Shown piece by piece: positions 10,644 to 21,595 of a DNA stretch of 64,000 bases; position 1 is the first letter of the stretch, and every line of letters begins with the position of its first letter. Source of the DNA: Durusdinium trenchii. Lineage: Eukaryota > Sar > Dinophyceae > Suessiales > Symbiodiniaceae. The stretch is taken from assembly GCA_963970005.1 (NCBI GenBank), contig CAXAMN010028905.1, positions 179,178 to 243,177 of the forward strand, read 5' to 3'. Both the position numbers and the translations under genes were made by a program. The notes beneath the pieces are model-generated. The model was not told the DNA's origin, made no database searches, and saw only the letters and a list, made by a program, of their open reading frames with translations.

Positions 10644-11141
10644 ATGCGACAGGCCTGCCAAGTACAGGGCGCTGTGGAATCGTGCCAGACCTCAGCTACC
10701 CTGAGATCTGCCTAGCGGTCGGTCCACAGTGACCCAACTAGCAAGAATGTGCGCAAAAAAAGATTTGCGGCGGCGCTCAGTTGAACTCAGTTGGCTGGGA
10801 AAGTTGAGATCTCTTTTCATTTTCCCTTGTCTCAACTGCTTGTCAACAAAAAACATGCAATATATCTTTTCTCAGGCCCCCTTAAAAAAAATGATTTGCT
10901 ATCAAAAAATCGACATGAAAACAAAACGCCTTTCACGAGCCTGACCACCCAGGTCACGAACGAGCTCACCAAGAAGAGCTGCGGCAAGTTTCTTCCTTTG
11001 AGTGTTTACAAGCAGAGACTAGGCTGCAAAGCTTTGTTTGCTTTTCCTTTTCTCCCCTAGCTGGAAGTGAAGTTATTCCATATATATATATATACAACGG
11101 TGGCCTGGCCCCATGGTGTGAATGTATGACCTCACGTTTAT
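10644..11141. other. Intergenic stretch with a short TA microsatellite
   Basis: No supported gene. A (TA)n run of about 16 bp lies at about 11078-11094. A-rich frames at 10729-11060 have no recognisable features. Confidence 0.5.
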
Positions 11142-11915
11142 TTGCACGTGTCCAACAAACTTATAAGACATTTTGCCTGGTGTTCAGCGCATACATGTTT
11201 CAGGCGCGGTTACAATGTGGAGAGCCTTCAGCAGAATGCGCCGAGCATCTTTGACCCCATCCTACAGGAAGATGTCTATTGCTTGCCAGTCACTTCGCTC
11301 CAAGACAAGCAGATCCGAGCGCAGATTGAGACTTCTGTCGCTCAGGCAGAAAGGGCAGTGCGCAAGCGAGCTGCTGCCGTGGGTGGAGCCAATAAGAGCG
11401 AGACGGCAGCCCAGCCTGTGGTCGACCTTTTGTCTGATGAGGAGAAGCCTGACAACGAGGAGGAGGAGGAGAAGTTGACGGCAAAGCAGCTTGAGGCGCT
11501 ACGAAAGAAGCAGGAGCGGGAAGCCAAGAGCAAGGCAGCCAAAGAGCAGCGAAAGCAGGAGCAAGCGGAACAGCGTGACAGGCTGAAGAACAACAAGACC
11601 ATCGTCAACCTCTCAGGTAAGGCTGCGCAGATCCTGCAGCCTTTGAAGGATGAGCTGGGTCAGCATGTGTCAGACCCTGACACGAACGCGTTGCTGAAGG
11701 AGAACTTGACATCATGCCATGTGTTGCTTACCGCGTGGCACAAAGCTGCAGCAAGCGCTTTGCAGAAACATGCAAGGAATGCAGCAGCAGCGCTGGATCC
11801 ACTGCCCTTCAACGGTGAGAAGGACATGATGGTTGAAGTCAAGGCCGCAAAGCGGTACTTGCAGGAGGCCAAAGCAAACGCTGCTGGGTCAAAGAAGAGG
11901 AGGATCAAGCAGTGA
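11142..11915 (+). CDS. Charged coiled-coil protein with C-terminal nuclear signal
   Basis: An open frame of 257 codons with no in-frame ATG at its 5' end. A splice acceptor (ATGTTTCAG) ends at 11203, so coding probably enters there from an upstream exon. It reads FDPILQEDVYCLPVTSLQ, an acidic stretch (DEEKPDNEEEEEK), and a long Lys/Glu/Arg helix (LRKKQEREAKSKAAKEQRK) likely to form a coiled coil. A helical C-terminus follows, ending GSKKRRIKQ, a monopartite nuclear-localisation-like signal. I do not recognise the family. It lies 600 bp upstream of a transposase-like gene on the same strand and could be its ORF1 partner. Confidence 0.55.
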   Translation: MHVSNKLIRHFAWCSAHTCFRRGYNVESLQQNAPSIFDPILQEDVYCLPVTSLQDKQIRAQIETSVAQAERAVRKRAAAVGGANKSETAAQPVVDLLSDEEKPDNEEEEEKLTAKQLEALRKKQEREAKSKAAKEQRKQEQAEQRDRLKNNKTIVNLSGKAAQILQPLKDELGQHVSDPDTNALLKENLTSCHVLLTAWHKAAASALQKHARNAAAALDPLPFNGEKDMMVEVKAAKRYLQEAKANAAGSKKRRIKQ

Positions 11916-12515
11916 GGATGAAATGCGGCTTGGGGGGCCGCCTGCGCGTCTCCGAGGGCCGCTTTTGCCAGACAGCTCAAAGCTTTGCCGCGGCCTTGGG
12001 GGCCGCTTGATGCCTCGTTGAGCCGCCGGCTTTGTGGCGCTTGATGCTTTGCGGGCCGCCCCGCTTCAGAATTTTCATTCTGGCTGATCCCTTTTTGATT
12101 TTCGACCGCGCCTTGAGCCTGCGTGTGTCTTGAGAAAAGGTTCGGCGTTAGTTGAGAGCAGGAACGAGTATTTGTGTTTGGGCAATTGACATTCTTTTGG
12201 CAGCAGCCGGTGGGTTTAACCCCTGTGCTCACACTGTTTACTCCACATTGCGCGTTTCGGCCCAGGGGTTCTGACATATCCCCGCATATCAAATACTATA
12301 TTTCATTGGTCAAGTTCAGATTACAAGTTTTGTTTTCTGCATGACTGGATGCTGAAGTTCGCGTATGAGTTGAGTAGAATCCTTTGAGGAAACAGTAATC
12401 TCATTTCATGAATGCCGGTGAATCCACATGCCCTGCCTCCTCATCCCACAGCCAAACTTCGCCTGAGAATTTGCTGGCACAATGCTTGAAGGTGCGTGGA
12501 TGAAGTGAGAAAGCT
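11916..12515. other. Stretch without a supported gene
   Basis: GC-rich sequence after the preceding stop (repeated GGGGGCCGC and CGGGCCGCC motifs at about 11930-12060) gives way to ordinary sequence. An exon-like segment after CCACAG at about 12441 (QTSPENLLAQCLK) may belong to the next gene, but I cannot prove it. Confidence 0.4.
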
Positions 12516-14296
12516 TTGCATGGCATCTTGAAAATCGCCAGCAAAGATGCGGTTCCAAAGTCCTACACTGGATACAAACGCAAAGTCCGTGATGAGCTGC
12601 CAAGCGATTGCGTCCTGAAGGTGCCAGTGGGCCCAGATGAGACTGGGAAGATGGTGCACATTGCTGTGACACACCTGCCAAAATATTTCCAGTACATGGC
12701 AGTTCGCAGTGTGCCATTTGCTCGGAGGCTTCTGTCAGTTGTTGATAGATCTATGGGGTCTTTGCTCCAACCATTGTTGTATTGGGATGAGGTGGTTTCT
12801 GGAAACCCTTTGGCGCCGCACAGTGCCAAAAAGGTTGCCATTGGATATGTGACCCTGTCCGAACTACAGCAGCGACAGAAGGAAGAAGTTTGGTTCCCTC
12901 TGTTCATTGCCCAGCATACGAGCTTAGAATCTGTGGCAGGTGGGTTTTCGAAGATGATGCGTGAAGTGGTTCTGTTGTTGCAATCTTTCCACATGGAACA
13001 TGGTATTGCGCTTGAGCTGGATGGTTACCATAGATTGCTGCGGGTGAACCTGATGCAGGGTTATTTCATTGCAGACTTTGATGAGGAAGTGCCTCGATCA
13101 AAGCGTGCTTTGCTTGCAAAAATGTGTGCAAAAAGGGCTCCAACTTACGTGACGAGGAAGGGTATATCACAGAAATCTCAGAGACCGAATGGGCTAAGCT
13201 TGATCTTTGGTCGGACCAAGAAGTTTTTGATCTTTGGGACTTGATGGCCAGAGAGACGGGCAACATGAACAAAAAACAACAAGAACGCCTTGAAAAGATC
13301 TCTGGGTACAATTTTCACGCAGGTGCTGTCCTGGCAAATCCCATAGCCAGGCAGATTTTGAAACCTACACAGGTGCTTTTCGACCCAATGCACATATTTT
13401 GGGCTTCTGGCGTGGCAGCGTGGGAGGTTGTCCAGTTCATGGCTGTCCTTTCCACGAAGTCAGATTTCAAGTGCGAGGGTTTGCAGGCGGCGATTCAGAA
13501 CACTCCTTGGTGCACCAGCGGGCAAAAAAGCAAAGCGTGGCGGAAAAAATTGGCACAGAGTCAGCGGTTTACTGGTGATGGTTACCGCGGCTCGGCAAGT
13601 GACCTGAGGTTGCTCCTCCCTTTGATGTTGTATCATATCATTGATGCTGTACCGGACACCGTGGCTGTGACACCAGAACTGCAATCTTTCTATGCTTTGA
13701 ACAAGCTGCTGGCGACTTTGAAGAGCCTACAGAGAGGTATCACAAAGGACAAGTGTGAGTTGCTGCTGCGACAAACTGAGCAATACTTGAAGCTTTACAG
13801 AGATGCCTACAATGATTTTAAGCCGAAACACCATTATCAGTTGCACCTCAGCCAGATGATCTGGCGTAGTCAGCTCTTGGTTGATTGCTTTCCGCAAGAG
13901 GCTAAACACAGGACATACAAATACCAGATTCAAAACCGCCTGGATGGTTTATTGCAGGATGCTTTCCTCTTTGACGCAGGGGTTTTGTCACGGCTGTTGA
14001 ATTATCATTGCACCTTGCTGGAGAAACCTTTCTTGCCTGGAGATTTGACGCCGCCAATTTCTGAAAGCCACCAACATGTCGATGGGACCTTGGAGCTGGT
14101 GGAGGAAGGCAAAGCTTTGGATCTGCAGAACGGAAGGGTCTATAAGCAAGATTTTGTTTTGAGTTCTGTCGCCAATGGCCTTGTGGCGAGGTGCTTGCGT
14201 GTGCGGGGACGTGGATGGCTACACCTACAAGTCTACACCATGGTTGCCCACGTGGACTTTATGAATTTTTTCGGTTTGGTTTTCAGCCGTTTTTAA
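12516..14296 (+). pseudogene. Transposase-like gene of the DE(V/I)..G(N/D).L / D.MH family, one frameshift
   Basis: Two frames (12516-13244 and 13124-14296) form one protein of about 590 aa. Sites seen: LLYWDEVVSGNPLAPHSAKK at about 12776-12835, then FDPMHIFWASGVAAWEV at about 13379-13430, then KPKHHYQLHLSQM and EAKHRTYKYQIQNRL at about 13823-13940. The gene at 60039-62286 has the matching YCDEILPGDQLKATNSRK, DWMHIYLVSGLWNSEV and QPKAHYSLHLPLF followed by ERKHRQLK. The order acidic site, D-x-MH, then His-rich KPKHH recalls CACTA/KDZ-type transposases, but I cannot place it firmly. The frame changes at 13123-13128, where TG is present three times. The real start is probably an upstream exon. 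It follows the coiled-coil gene at 11142. Confidence 0.6.
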
Positions 14297-14850
14297 AGCT
14301 CGGCCCACAAAGCCGCAGCGGCCCACAAAGTCGCGGCGGCCTTCGAAGCCGCCCTCCAAAACATATTCACCCATATCCTCACGTGTATCGTCCAGTTGAA
14401 GATTTCCCAGAAAAGAGTTCGGTGTATGCTGTTGTTTAGCTCTTCTTTTCTGATTGTAACCTTTTCAACTTTTGGCCGTGTGTTTGCGTTGAACAAGTGA
14501 CTTCCACCATGGTTTTTCCTCGCGTTGCTGAGGTTGACCAGTGGGCTTCCTGCGACGTGACAGTGCGGCGCGATGAAGGTTTTCATAAGCTCGTTGCCGC
14601 GGACGAATTTGAGAAAGACTGGCAAAAGCCCAGTCACTGGCACATCCGCGCGGACGGCGGCATTCTCTGCCTATGGTGAAGAAAACACACCACCGGTGAA
14701 GTTACCTGAACTTAGAAGAACATACGGCAACTTAGAAATAGATATGGGGTGTGACTTTTTCAATCCATACCGACAAATCCGCTAACTTCCGGTAAGTTGA
14801 CTGTAAGTCACCTAAGAAGTTATATGTGCGCTAAGTAGAAGCGGCCCTCA
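14297..14850. other. Stretch without a supported gene
   Basis: Short GC-rich direct repeats (CGGCCCACAAAG twice) occur at about 14301-14332. The rest shows nothing I can support. An upstream exon of the next gene may lie here. Confidence 0.4.
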
Positions 14851-15278
14851 TTGTACAAGCTTGTTCGGGAGAAAGGTGGTCAGTTTCTCTTCGTGGGCGT
14901 GTTTGTGTGCCAACGGGCCTTTCAAGCGCTGACTGGAGTGCCAGCTGGCACGATTCAGCAAGCCCGTGAGGCAGTGCAGCAGAAGGTCACCACTGCTATC
15001 GCACGGCGGGACGGGATGATGTGGGCTTCGATCCGCAACAGCAGCGCCGCTCCACGGTATTTAGACGCCAGGGCTTGGATCGAGGCTCACGCCGAGAAGT
15101 TCGCGGAGCACAGCCCTATAACGGGTCAGTACGTGCTTCCATGTGGACGTAAGTCCGACTACTATAGCATGTACTGTTGGGAGCGCTGGCATGACGTGTT
15201 GCACCACTTATTAGATGGGAAGTGGGCAGCGCAGAACACGTTTCTCCAAGCCTGGCGATGTGACCCCCGATTTGATCA

Positions 15279-15351
15279 GTATGTTCACTCATTATGGTCA
15301 CTCACTGGATATGTTTTGACCATGATTTGTTAATGATGGTCCTCTGATTAG
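15279..15351 (+). other. Predicted 73-nt GT-AG intron
   Basis: Reading through gives SLWSLTGYVLTMIC and a stop. Removing GTATGTTC...CTGATTAG joins RCDPRFD to HAFFFAWMAHFKS in phase, restoring the expected Phe-rich segment before the C-x2-C of this family. Its length resembles the introns proposed at 4183 and 19627. Confidence 0.55.
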
Positions 15352-15826
15352 TGCATTTTTCTTTGCTTGGATGGCTCACTTTAAGTCCATCAAGCCGTTT
15401 GCTCAGGAATGCTTCCATGTTGTGATCGCGAAGCGCACCAGCATGTTTGTGGCCTGCCAGGTATGCAAGTTCTTGCAAGCCTTGATTTCCTCAACTCCGA
15501 GGCAGCGTGCCGAAGCGCTTGATGCGCTGAAGCTCCGGCTTGGACGGCGTTATGCGTTTCAGGCCAGTCAACGCTTGGCTGACGAACGTCTGATGGAGCA
15601 GGCCCGAAGGTCGGACAATGCTGAATGGTAGCTTGAATTGATTTCGACATGCAGTGACTGTTAGTTGGACTAAGTGACAGTAATACACGTGTAAGGTAAA
15701 CATGGCCCCATGTTTTCCTGGGTTGGACAACCTGAGGCACATACAGGTGGACAAGATGGATCAAACCAAGACGAACCCGTTGTGGCTTTGGATTATAATT
15801 AATAGCAGGATCATGTTGCCATGTTG

Positions 15827-15932
15827 CCATGTGACATGTAGTCATGCTGCCATGCTCGTGTGGAGGTCATGCCACAAGGCCATGTGACATGTAGTCATGC
15901 TGCCATGCTTGCGTGGAGGTCATGTCACAATC
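15827..15932. repeat. 53-bp direct repeat, two copies
   Basis: CCATGTGACATGTAGTCATG starts at 15827 and again at 15880. The units differ at only a few bases (CTCGTG against CTTGCG, GCCACAAGG against GTCACAATC). They lie between exon-like pieces of the transposase-like gene, so they are either intronic or a small insertion. Confidence 0.8.
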
Positions 15933-17701
15933 TGTCATGGATTCGTCAAGGTCATGTTGCTGTGTTTGACATGATGTTACGTTTTGAATTCACGTGCTCG
16001 GCAATCTCAGGCGTGCCACCCCGCTGATTTGGAATGGGACTCCCGGGGACGACGCGGTGTTGACCACTTTGTATGAAGGTGATTCGAAGCATGGCGGCAA
16101 CATGCAGGCAAGCTTGTTGTTCATGAACTTCCACCGGAAGGTGGTGGCTACTGGCGTGGTCCCAGAAAGCTTGGTGATTTCTGCGGACAATACACCCAAG
16201 GAAACCAAGAATGCTATGGTTTTCACCTGGATGGTTTGGCTCTTGTGCTGCTTGAGGGAGACGCGGCTTTGGAGGGTTCGGACTGTCTACAAGCTTGTGG
16301 GGCACACTCACAGCCATTGTGATCGGCTATTCAGTCGTGTCAAGGCCAGTCTTATGGGCAAGTCCTACATCTCCGAAGATGACGTGATGAATATCATTGT
16401 GGCAACTTTGAAGTCGTACACATTGGATTGGAACCACCTGCATGCTTCTCTGAACTTTGAGGAGTTGAATCTGGGACTGGAGATACATGCACTCAGGAAC
16501 GTGCATGACCTTGAAGTCTTCAGGACAAACGGTGGCATCTATGTGCGGTGGAAACAATACTTGAGTGGTGAGTTGTGGTCCAGACCACGCCTCGTGGTGG
16601 CAGCAGAGAACATGGCGACAGTGGCCACTGCGATGGCCAGGCCCCCGCACATCCGTCACTGCTTCAGTCAGGACATGAAGACAAAGTTTCATGACTTCCT
16701 GGGGAGGGTTGAAGTCCAACTTGGCTCCATGAATCTTTTGGATGACCGTGTGAAGGCTGGCGTGGCCTGGTTGAACAATGTGACTCAGCAGGACACGGAC
16801 AGTGTCTTGCCAGTTGACGCCATGCTTTCTGACATCGGGCGTGGTGGTGCTTGCAGTTGGCACGATTCGGTCAGAGAGCATGGCTTCTGTGCCTGAGGAC
16901 GTGCTGTTGTTCAATTGCCCTGGGGCTGACATGCCTGGGATGCTGCTGGAAAATTTGGTCCGGCTGGGGGGAACTGTCCAGGACGAGCCGGCGATTGAGA
17001 TCATGTGTGTGACAGGGGACTTTGTCATTGTAGACAACACGAGCTCTTCGAAAGCCCTCCCCTTTTGCTTGGGTGAGGTGATTGACATTGATGAGGACTC
17101 TGCCATCATTCAATGGTGGCATCCTGGCAAGAGCAAAGAGGCCAATTTGAAGGCCGGCCGAAAGAAGGCCATTTTAGACTTGTTTGGAGAGTGGGCTCCA
17201 ACCGACGACCTGCCGTTGACCGAGTTAGAACCTCTCCCTCCTTCCATCCTCAGCCCGTCCAAGATTTTGATCTGGGGCTTCAACCTGGAATCTGGCCAGG
17301 TGCCCTTTGAGATCTTAGACAAAGTCATGGATCTCGACTTTGTCGATTTGACGGGCCTCAAGCTCTCCTCAACAAAGAGAGGTTCCCTGTACCGCGCACA
17401 CCGCCTCATGCGCACGCAGTAGAAACATGCTTGCCATGCACATGTCATGATTCCATTTTGACATGAGCCTACATGATGTTGTTGTCGGCTTGACGTGAAG
17501 GGGTTTTGTTTGTGTGTGTGTGCCATGAGGGGTTAACTGATTGACATATGACATATGATTCATGTTAGCTGGGTTCCCGTATCTGTTTCACTGGTAGGTT
17601 ATGACATGACGGCTTGTCAAGTTGAACATGAGTTGTGTTCCATCTTTACCCGGAACTTGTCCAGGATATGTTCTTGTCCACGTGCTATCTGCCCACGCAG
17701 G

Positions 17702-17980
17702 ATGCCAAAGCGAAAGGATGATCCTGATGAGAGGGAATTTCGGAAGAAAGTGAAGAAGTTCGTGAAAGAACTGATGGAAAATAATGATTCCAAAAGCTTG
17801 ACTCTTCAAGATGTAAGGGCAGCTGTCCAAAAAGACTTGTTGAATGGACAGGAACCCCAAAGTGTTGCCAAGTTCAATGCAACTGTGGACTCCTGTGTGT
17901 CACATTTCCATCGCAAAGAGCGTGAGGCCGCTTCTTCTGAGAAGCCAAAGGGTGTCATAAAGCCAATCTTGAAGAAATGA
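17702..17980 (+). CDS. Small basic protein, possible DEK C-terminal-like domain
   Basis: 92 aa from the ATG at 17702. The frame is open upstream to 17555 but without a good start. It starts MPKRKDDPDEREFRKKVKKF, continues with helices (FVKELMENNDSKSLTLQDVR, then AAVQKDLL and a helix ending in CVSHFHRKE), and ends KPKGVIKPILKK. The pattern of a helix, then SLTLQDVR-AAV, then a third helix is similar to DEK_C domains, which bind DNA or chromatin. The match is by eye and modest. It lies 280 bp after a transposase-like gene on the same strand. Confidence 0.45.
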   Translation: MPKRKDDPDEREFRKKVKKFVKELMENNDSKSLTLQDVRAAVQKDLLNGQEPQSVAKFNATVDSCVSHFHRKEREAASSEKPKGVIKPILKK

Positions 17981-18843
17981 CTTTGCCATGAAAAGAGCGT
18001 GCAGTTGTGGCATGTCATGGGGTCATGCTGTTTTAAAACATGTTCACGCTAATAGATGAAATAGGCATGCCACGCCGTGACATGATTTTAGACTCATGTC
18101 CATGATGGGCACGCCATGCTGTGATATGAGGGTAAGGGGAAGTAACACGACAGGGAGGGTAAGGGGAAGGGAAGTAGGTAAGTGGCTAGATTGGTAGGTG
18201 GGTAGTTACCCTCTAAGTGGCTAGAACCAGGCCCAGCATCAAAACAGTTATGGCATCAAAATTCACACATTATTTCATTTGGTGAAATTGATCTGAGGTG
18301 ATCTTGCTTTCAAGTTCTATGGCATCTTCCTACAACCTGTGAACATCAAGTTGGCTTAAGGCAGAGATGCAGAACAAGATCTGCCTGAACTGTGGATTGC
18401 AGAAGGTGCTGTCACATCAGAATGAATCAGTTGTTTGGCTGAAGGTCTCTGCGCTGAGGGCGCTGTGTCATGGAAACACAACTCACGTTTTTGTCTGACG
18501 GGCACTGTGCCATTTATTTACGCAAACACAATTTGCAGTTTGGCTGAGGGGCACTGCATCCTTAATTCGATAGTTGGTGCTGTGTTACTGAAACACAATC
18601 ACCAGTCACCAGTCTCGAAAAAGGTGTTTGCTGATCAATGATTGCTGGTATCGAACAACAAAAACATTCTATAATCAGCGCAGTGAATATATGTTACAGT
18701 TGCCGATGCACTTCATGGAGTTTGAGCGATTATATCATAGTGTCATAGAATAGAGTTTCCAACAAACACATGTTACTATAATCATGAAGTCAATCAGCAC
18801 CATGAATGTCTCAAATTCGTTTATCCAATGAACTTCACAGATT
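17981..18843. other. Stretch without a supported gene
   Basis: A G/A-rich patch (GGGTAAGGGGAAG twice, 18130-18180) and GTAGGTAAGTGG-type repeats to about 18230 are visible. The remainder is AT-rich with no supported coding region. Confidence 0.5.
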
Positions 18844-19626
18844 GTGAATGATTGCATTTGCTGGCTCAACAGGAAACAACATGTCAATTCAATTCAAACC
18901 AGGACTGAGATGACTGCCCGCTGTCAGCGTGGAGAATCTTCATGGCTTTTGTTGAATCGAGAGTCTCGGCAGCTGTGGTGGTCACTGCACCATTTTCGTG
19001 ACAATGGTATGCTGGAGATTGGTAGCGGCCAACATGTAAAATTCATTGGGGAATTTCAGACGCTGGTCCAGTGCTTGAGACATGGGTTTGGTTTGCGGCA
19101 GGAGATTTGTCCTCAGGACATCAAAGGGTGCTCCACTGCTTCATTGCTCATCTACTTGTTTCATATCAGCAGTGACCTTCGTTGGTGCAAGCGTGAAAAT
19201 AGGACACAGAAAAGCCGAGACTTTACCAACAAGATGGTCCACAAAGTGGAATCTGAGATGCAGTCTGGCCCAGAGCAGGCTAGGATTCTAGTCAATCGAG
19301 GCGCTGAAGGTCTCAGTGACGTTGGCATTACCATGACGAACGGGGGTATGGTGTGGTTTAGTTCCTGGGTTAAGTTGGAGCATGGGTCGCAATTGCTGAA
19401 CCATGTGAATAGGACTTGGCAGTCAATGAGAGAGCAAATGAATCAGGGATTGGGAGAATTGTTGCCTGATGGCACATGCCACATTCGTGACTTGGTGACT
19501 TTCGTCCTGAATGTGAAGAGTTTCAGAAATCAAACTGGACTCAAAATGTTGAGTCTGCAGCAGGCGTTTGACAAACTTTTTGTTTGGCGCGTTGGATTTT
19601 TGTCAAAGAAGTTGGATGAATTGTGT

Positions 19627-19692
19627 GTGTGGGCATTGCGCTAGAAAGACTTGATGCTGGTTTTGTCCCTCCTGCGCGTGTGATTTCATAAG
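19627..19692 (+). other. Predicted 66-nt GT-AG intron
   Basis: The frame stops at 19642-19644 and twice soon after, then reopens in the same frame. Removing GTGTGGGC...TTCATAAG joins SKKLDELC to GHVKVDPSVVWQLVQDARAK without changing phase. Exact ends are uncertain by one codon because of the GTGTGTGTG run. Confidence 0.45.
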
Positions 19693-20286
19693 GGGCACGT
19701 CAAGGTAGACCCATCGGTAGTGTGGCAATTGGTTCAAGATGCTCGCGCAAAGAAGCATTCATTGTTGGAAATACTGCAAAGACACTTGCTTGACTCAGAA
19801 CGAGAACAGTTCAATTCCCGTTTCAAGGACTGCTCTGAGTCGCAGGCGTGGAATTGGCAGACAGCCTATTTGAATGCGTGTCTGAAAAGGGCAAGGGTAC
19901 TGCTGAGGAATGCGATGCAATTTTCTCTTGTGACAGACGCTTCTACACACAGCAATAAAGAGAACGTTGTGAGTCTGTGTCACGCTGATGATCACTCTAT
20001 GATGGTTCCAATCACAATATGCAAGCAAGGCCAAATCAATGTCACCGATGTAGATCTGCCAAGCTTCTCGCAGCTGAGCGACGTTGCAGAGAAACAAAAG
20101 ATTGAAAGAGAAAGCGCATATCATATCACTTCACCAAGGCAATCAGCCATGAACTGGATGTGTTGACTTCTGGCAGAGTCAACATTGCAACCTTCAAGAT
20201 TGACGGGGACACAAGTAGACCTGTCAAGCCAGGTGAACATCGTGTGAGGAGAAGTCAACAAGGGATGCTGCATGTTGGAGATCACA

Positions 20287-20370
20287 TTGACAATGCTGAA
20301 GGTCACAGTGACAATGCTGAAGGTCACAGTGACAATGCTGAAGGTCTCAGTGATAATGATGGAGGTAATC
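20287..20370 (+). repeat. 21-bp in-frame coding repeat, four copies
   Basis: GACAATGCTGAAGGTCACAG repeats three times, then a diverged copy follows. It encodes DNAEGHS, DNAEGHS, DNAEGLS, DNDGGNR inside the transposase-like frame, an acidic, probably disordered linker between the two acidic core sites. Confidence 0.85.
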
Positions 20371-21595
20371 GTGACAACGACATCAATGATGGCTTCATTT
20401 ATGTCACAGAACATGTAGCTCACATCCGAAAAGTTGATGGCTCCTTAGTGCCAGCGTTGCCTACGAACTTGTCATGGCAAACGCAGCAACCAATGCTAAC
20501 ATTGAGCATTGATCAGGGAGGAGTGGGCATGGCTGCCGCTGCTTTTCTGTTAGAAGATCACACGCTGGGCACACCCGGTGCGACAAGATCCACCGAGTTG
20601 TCAGAGACTACAAGCTGGCAATTGCAGATGGATTGTTCTTGAAGGCGCAGCTTCACTCTGGCTATATTTTCTCTATCAACTACAAGCCATTCAACAAAGG
20701 CAACTTCTTTGAGCAAAAGAAAGCTATGGTTGAAGCATTTCTTGCAAACAAAGCAACTTGGTCGAAGCTGGGAGCAACTTGTCATGGTGATTTGTTGGTA
20801 ACTGTAATTTATCTGATTCTTGTGCTTTTTGCTGTTCAAAAAATCAATGATGTGGACTCCACCTAGGTCTCCAGCAAGTGAGATCTTCCAGGGCTTTGCG
20901 CCACTCATTGCTGCAGATTTGATGATTTTTGAACGCTGGGACAATGGCGGCCTTGATGCAGATGCATTATGGAATCTTGCCTTTGAGTCTGCAACTTCCT
21001 TCAGGAAGAAAGGATCAATGGTGAAAACGTCCCGATGGTTCAGTTGGAACCAGTGTGGAATGGTGAAAACGTGTGTTCACAAATGAGGCTCTGAGCCCTT
21101 TCGGGAATCCACCCCAACACCTTCTCAGCCATGAGATCCTCAGGCAAGGTGAATTAGGGGATGGCCCACAACTTTGACTACCAAAAAACAGTGCCCTCAG
21201 AATGTGGACGAATCTGAAACCTGGGGATGCAACAGGGTTCATCACCAAAAGGCATTACATAAAAAACCGCTGAGCTTCAACCCCTGCTTTTCCCCAAGGC
21301 AACCTGCCATGACCTGAATTGAGTATAGGTGTGAGATAAGCCGGAAAAGAAACAACAACCCTAGCTGCCTAGCTTCACTGACTGGAATTGACACTCAGTA
21401 AGGGGTATACAAATCAATAAATTCTACCCAATCCATAGCTAGGCACGTGCAGTCCTATTTTTGGCATATTTTTGCATATTTTGCATATTTTTGCAATGTT
21501 TTGCACTAATTTGTGATGCTTTTGGAATTAAACCTGGACAAAATCATCCAAGTGTGGGCAAAAACTTTTGGTGAGGAGGGTTGAGGACAGAAAAT

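Larger units (their letters stand above)
14851..17422 (+). pseudogene. Second DUF7869-like transposase-like gene, multi-exon, frameshifted
   Basis: Pieces in order: helical N-terminal region with FQALTGVPAGTIQQAREAVQ (from 14851); YYSMYCWERWHDVLHHLLDG; after a 73-nt intron, HFKSIKPFAQECFH with a C-x2-C (about 15352-15630); LRHIQVDKMDQTKTNPLW (about 15738-15785); and from an acceptor at 16010, TLYEGDSKHGGNMQASLLF, VISADNTPKETKN and VYKLVGHTHSHCDRLFSRV. The three acidic sites match in order those of the gene at 1434-3920, with clear sequence divergence. The C-terminus, read in another frame to 17422, has a small beta-rich module (GDFVIVDN, CLGEVIDIDEDSAIIQWW). The frame change at 16873-16878 lies in an AG run. 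Some interruptions may be introns, so it may be less damaged than it looks. Confidence 0.6.
18844..21086 (+). pseudogene. Third-family transposase-like gene with several frame breaks
   Basis: Pieces: 18844-19626 (a Met lies at 18910; NHVNRTWQSMREQMNQGL, LSLQQAFDKLFVWRVGFL); a short intron; 19693-20166 with FSLVTDASTHSNKENVVSLC; 20160-20570 with LTLSIDQGGVGMAAAAFLL; then another frame with CDKIHRVVRDYKLAIADGLF and IFSINYKPFNKGNFFEQKK (to about 20790); then SFRKKGSMVKTSRWFSW (about 20995-21050). The acidic TDAST and SIDQGG sites, the H-R-x2-RDYK segment and NYKPF..G.FFEQKK recall a dinoflagellate transposase-like family distinct from the other two here. Breaks: a CATAT duplication at 20117-20126, a CA duplication at 20570-20573, and a probable intron or break near 20785-20870. 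It contains four 21-bp repeats. Confidence 0.5.
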
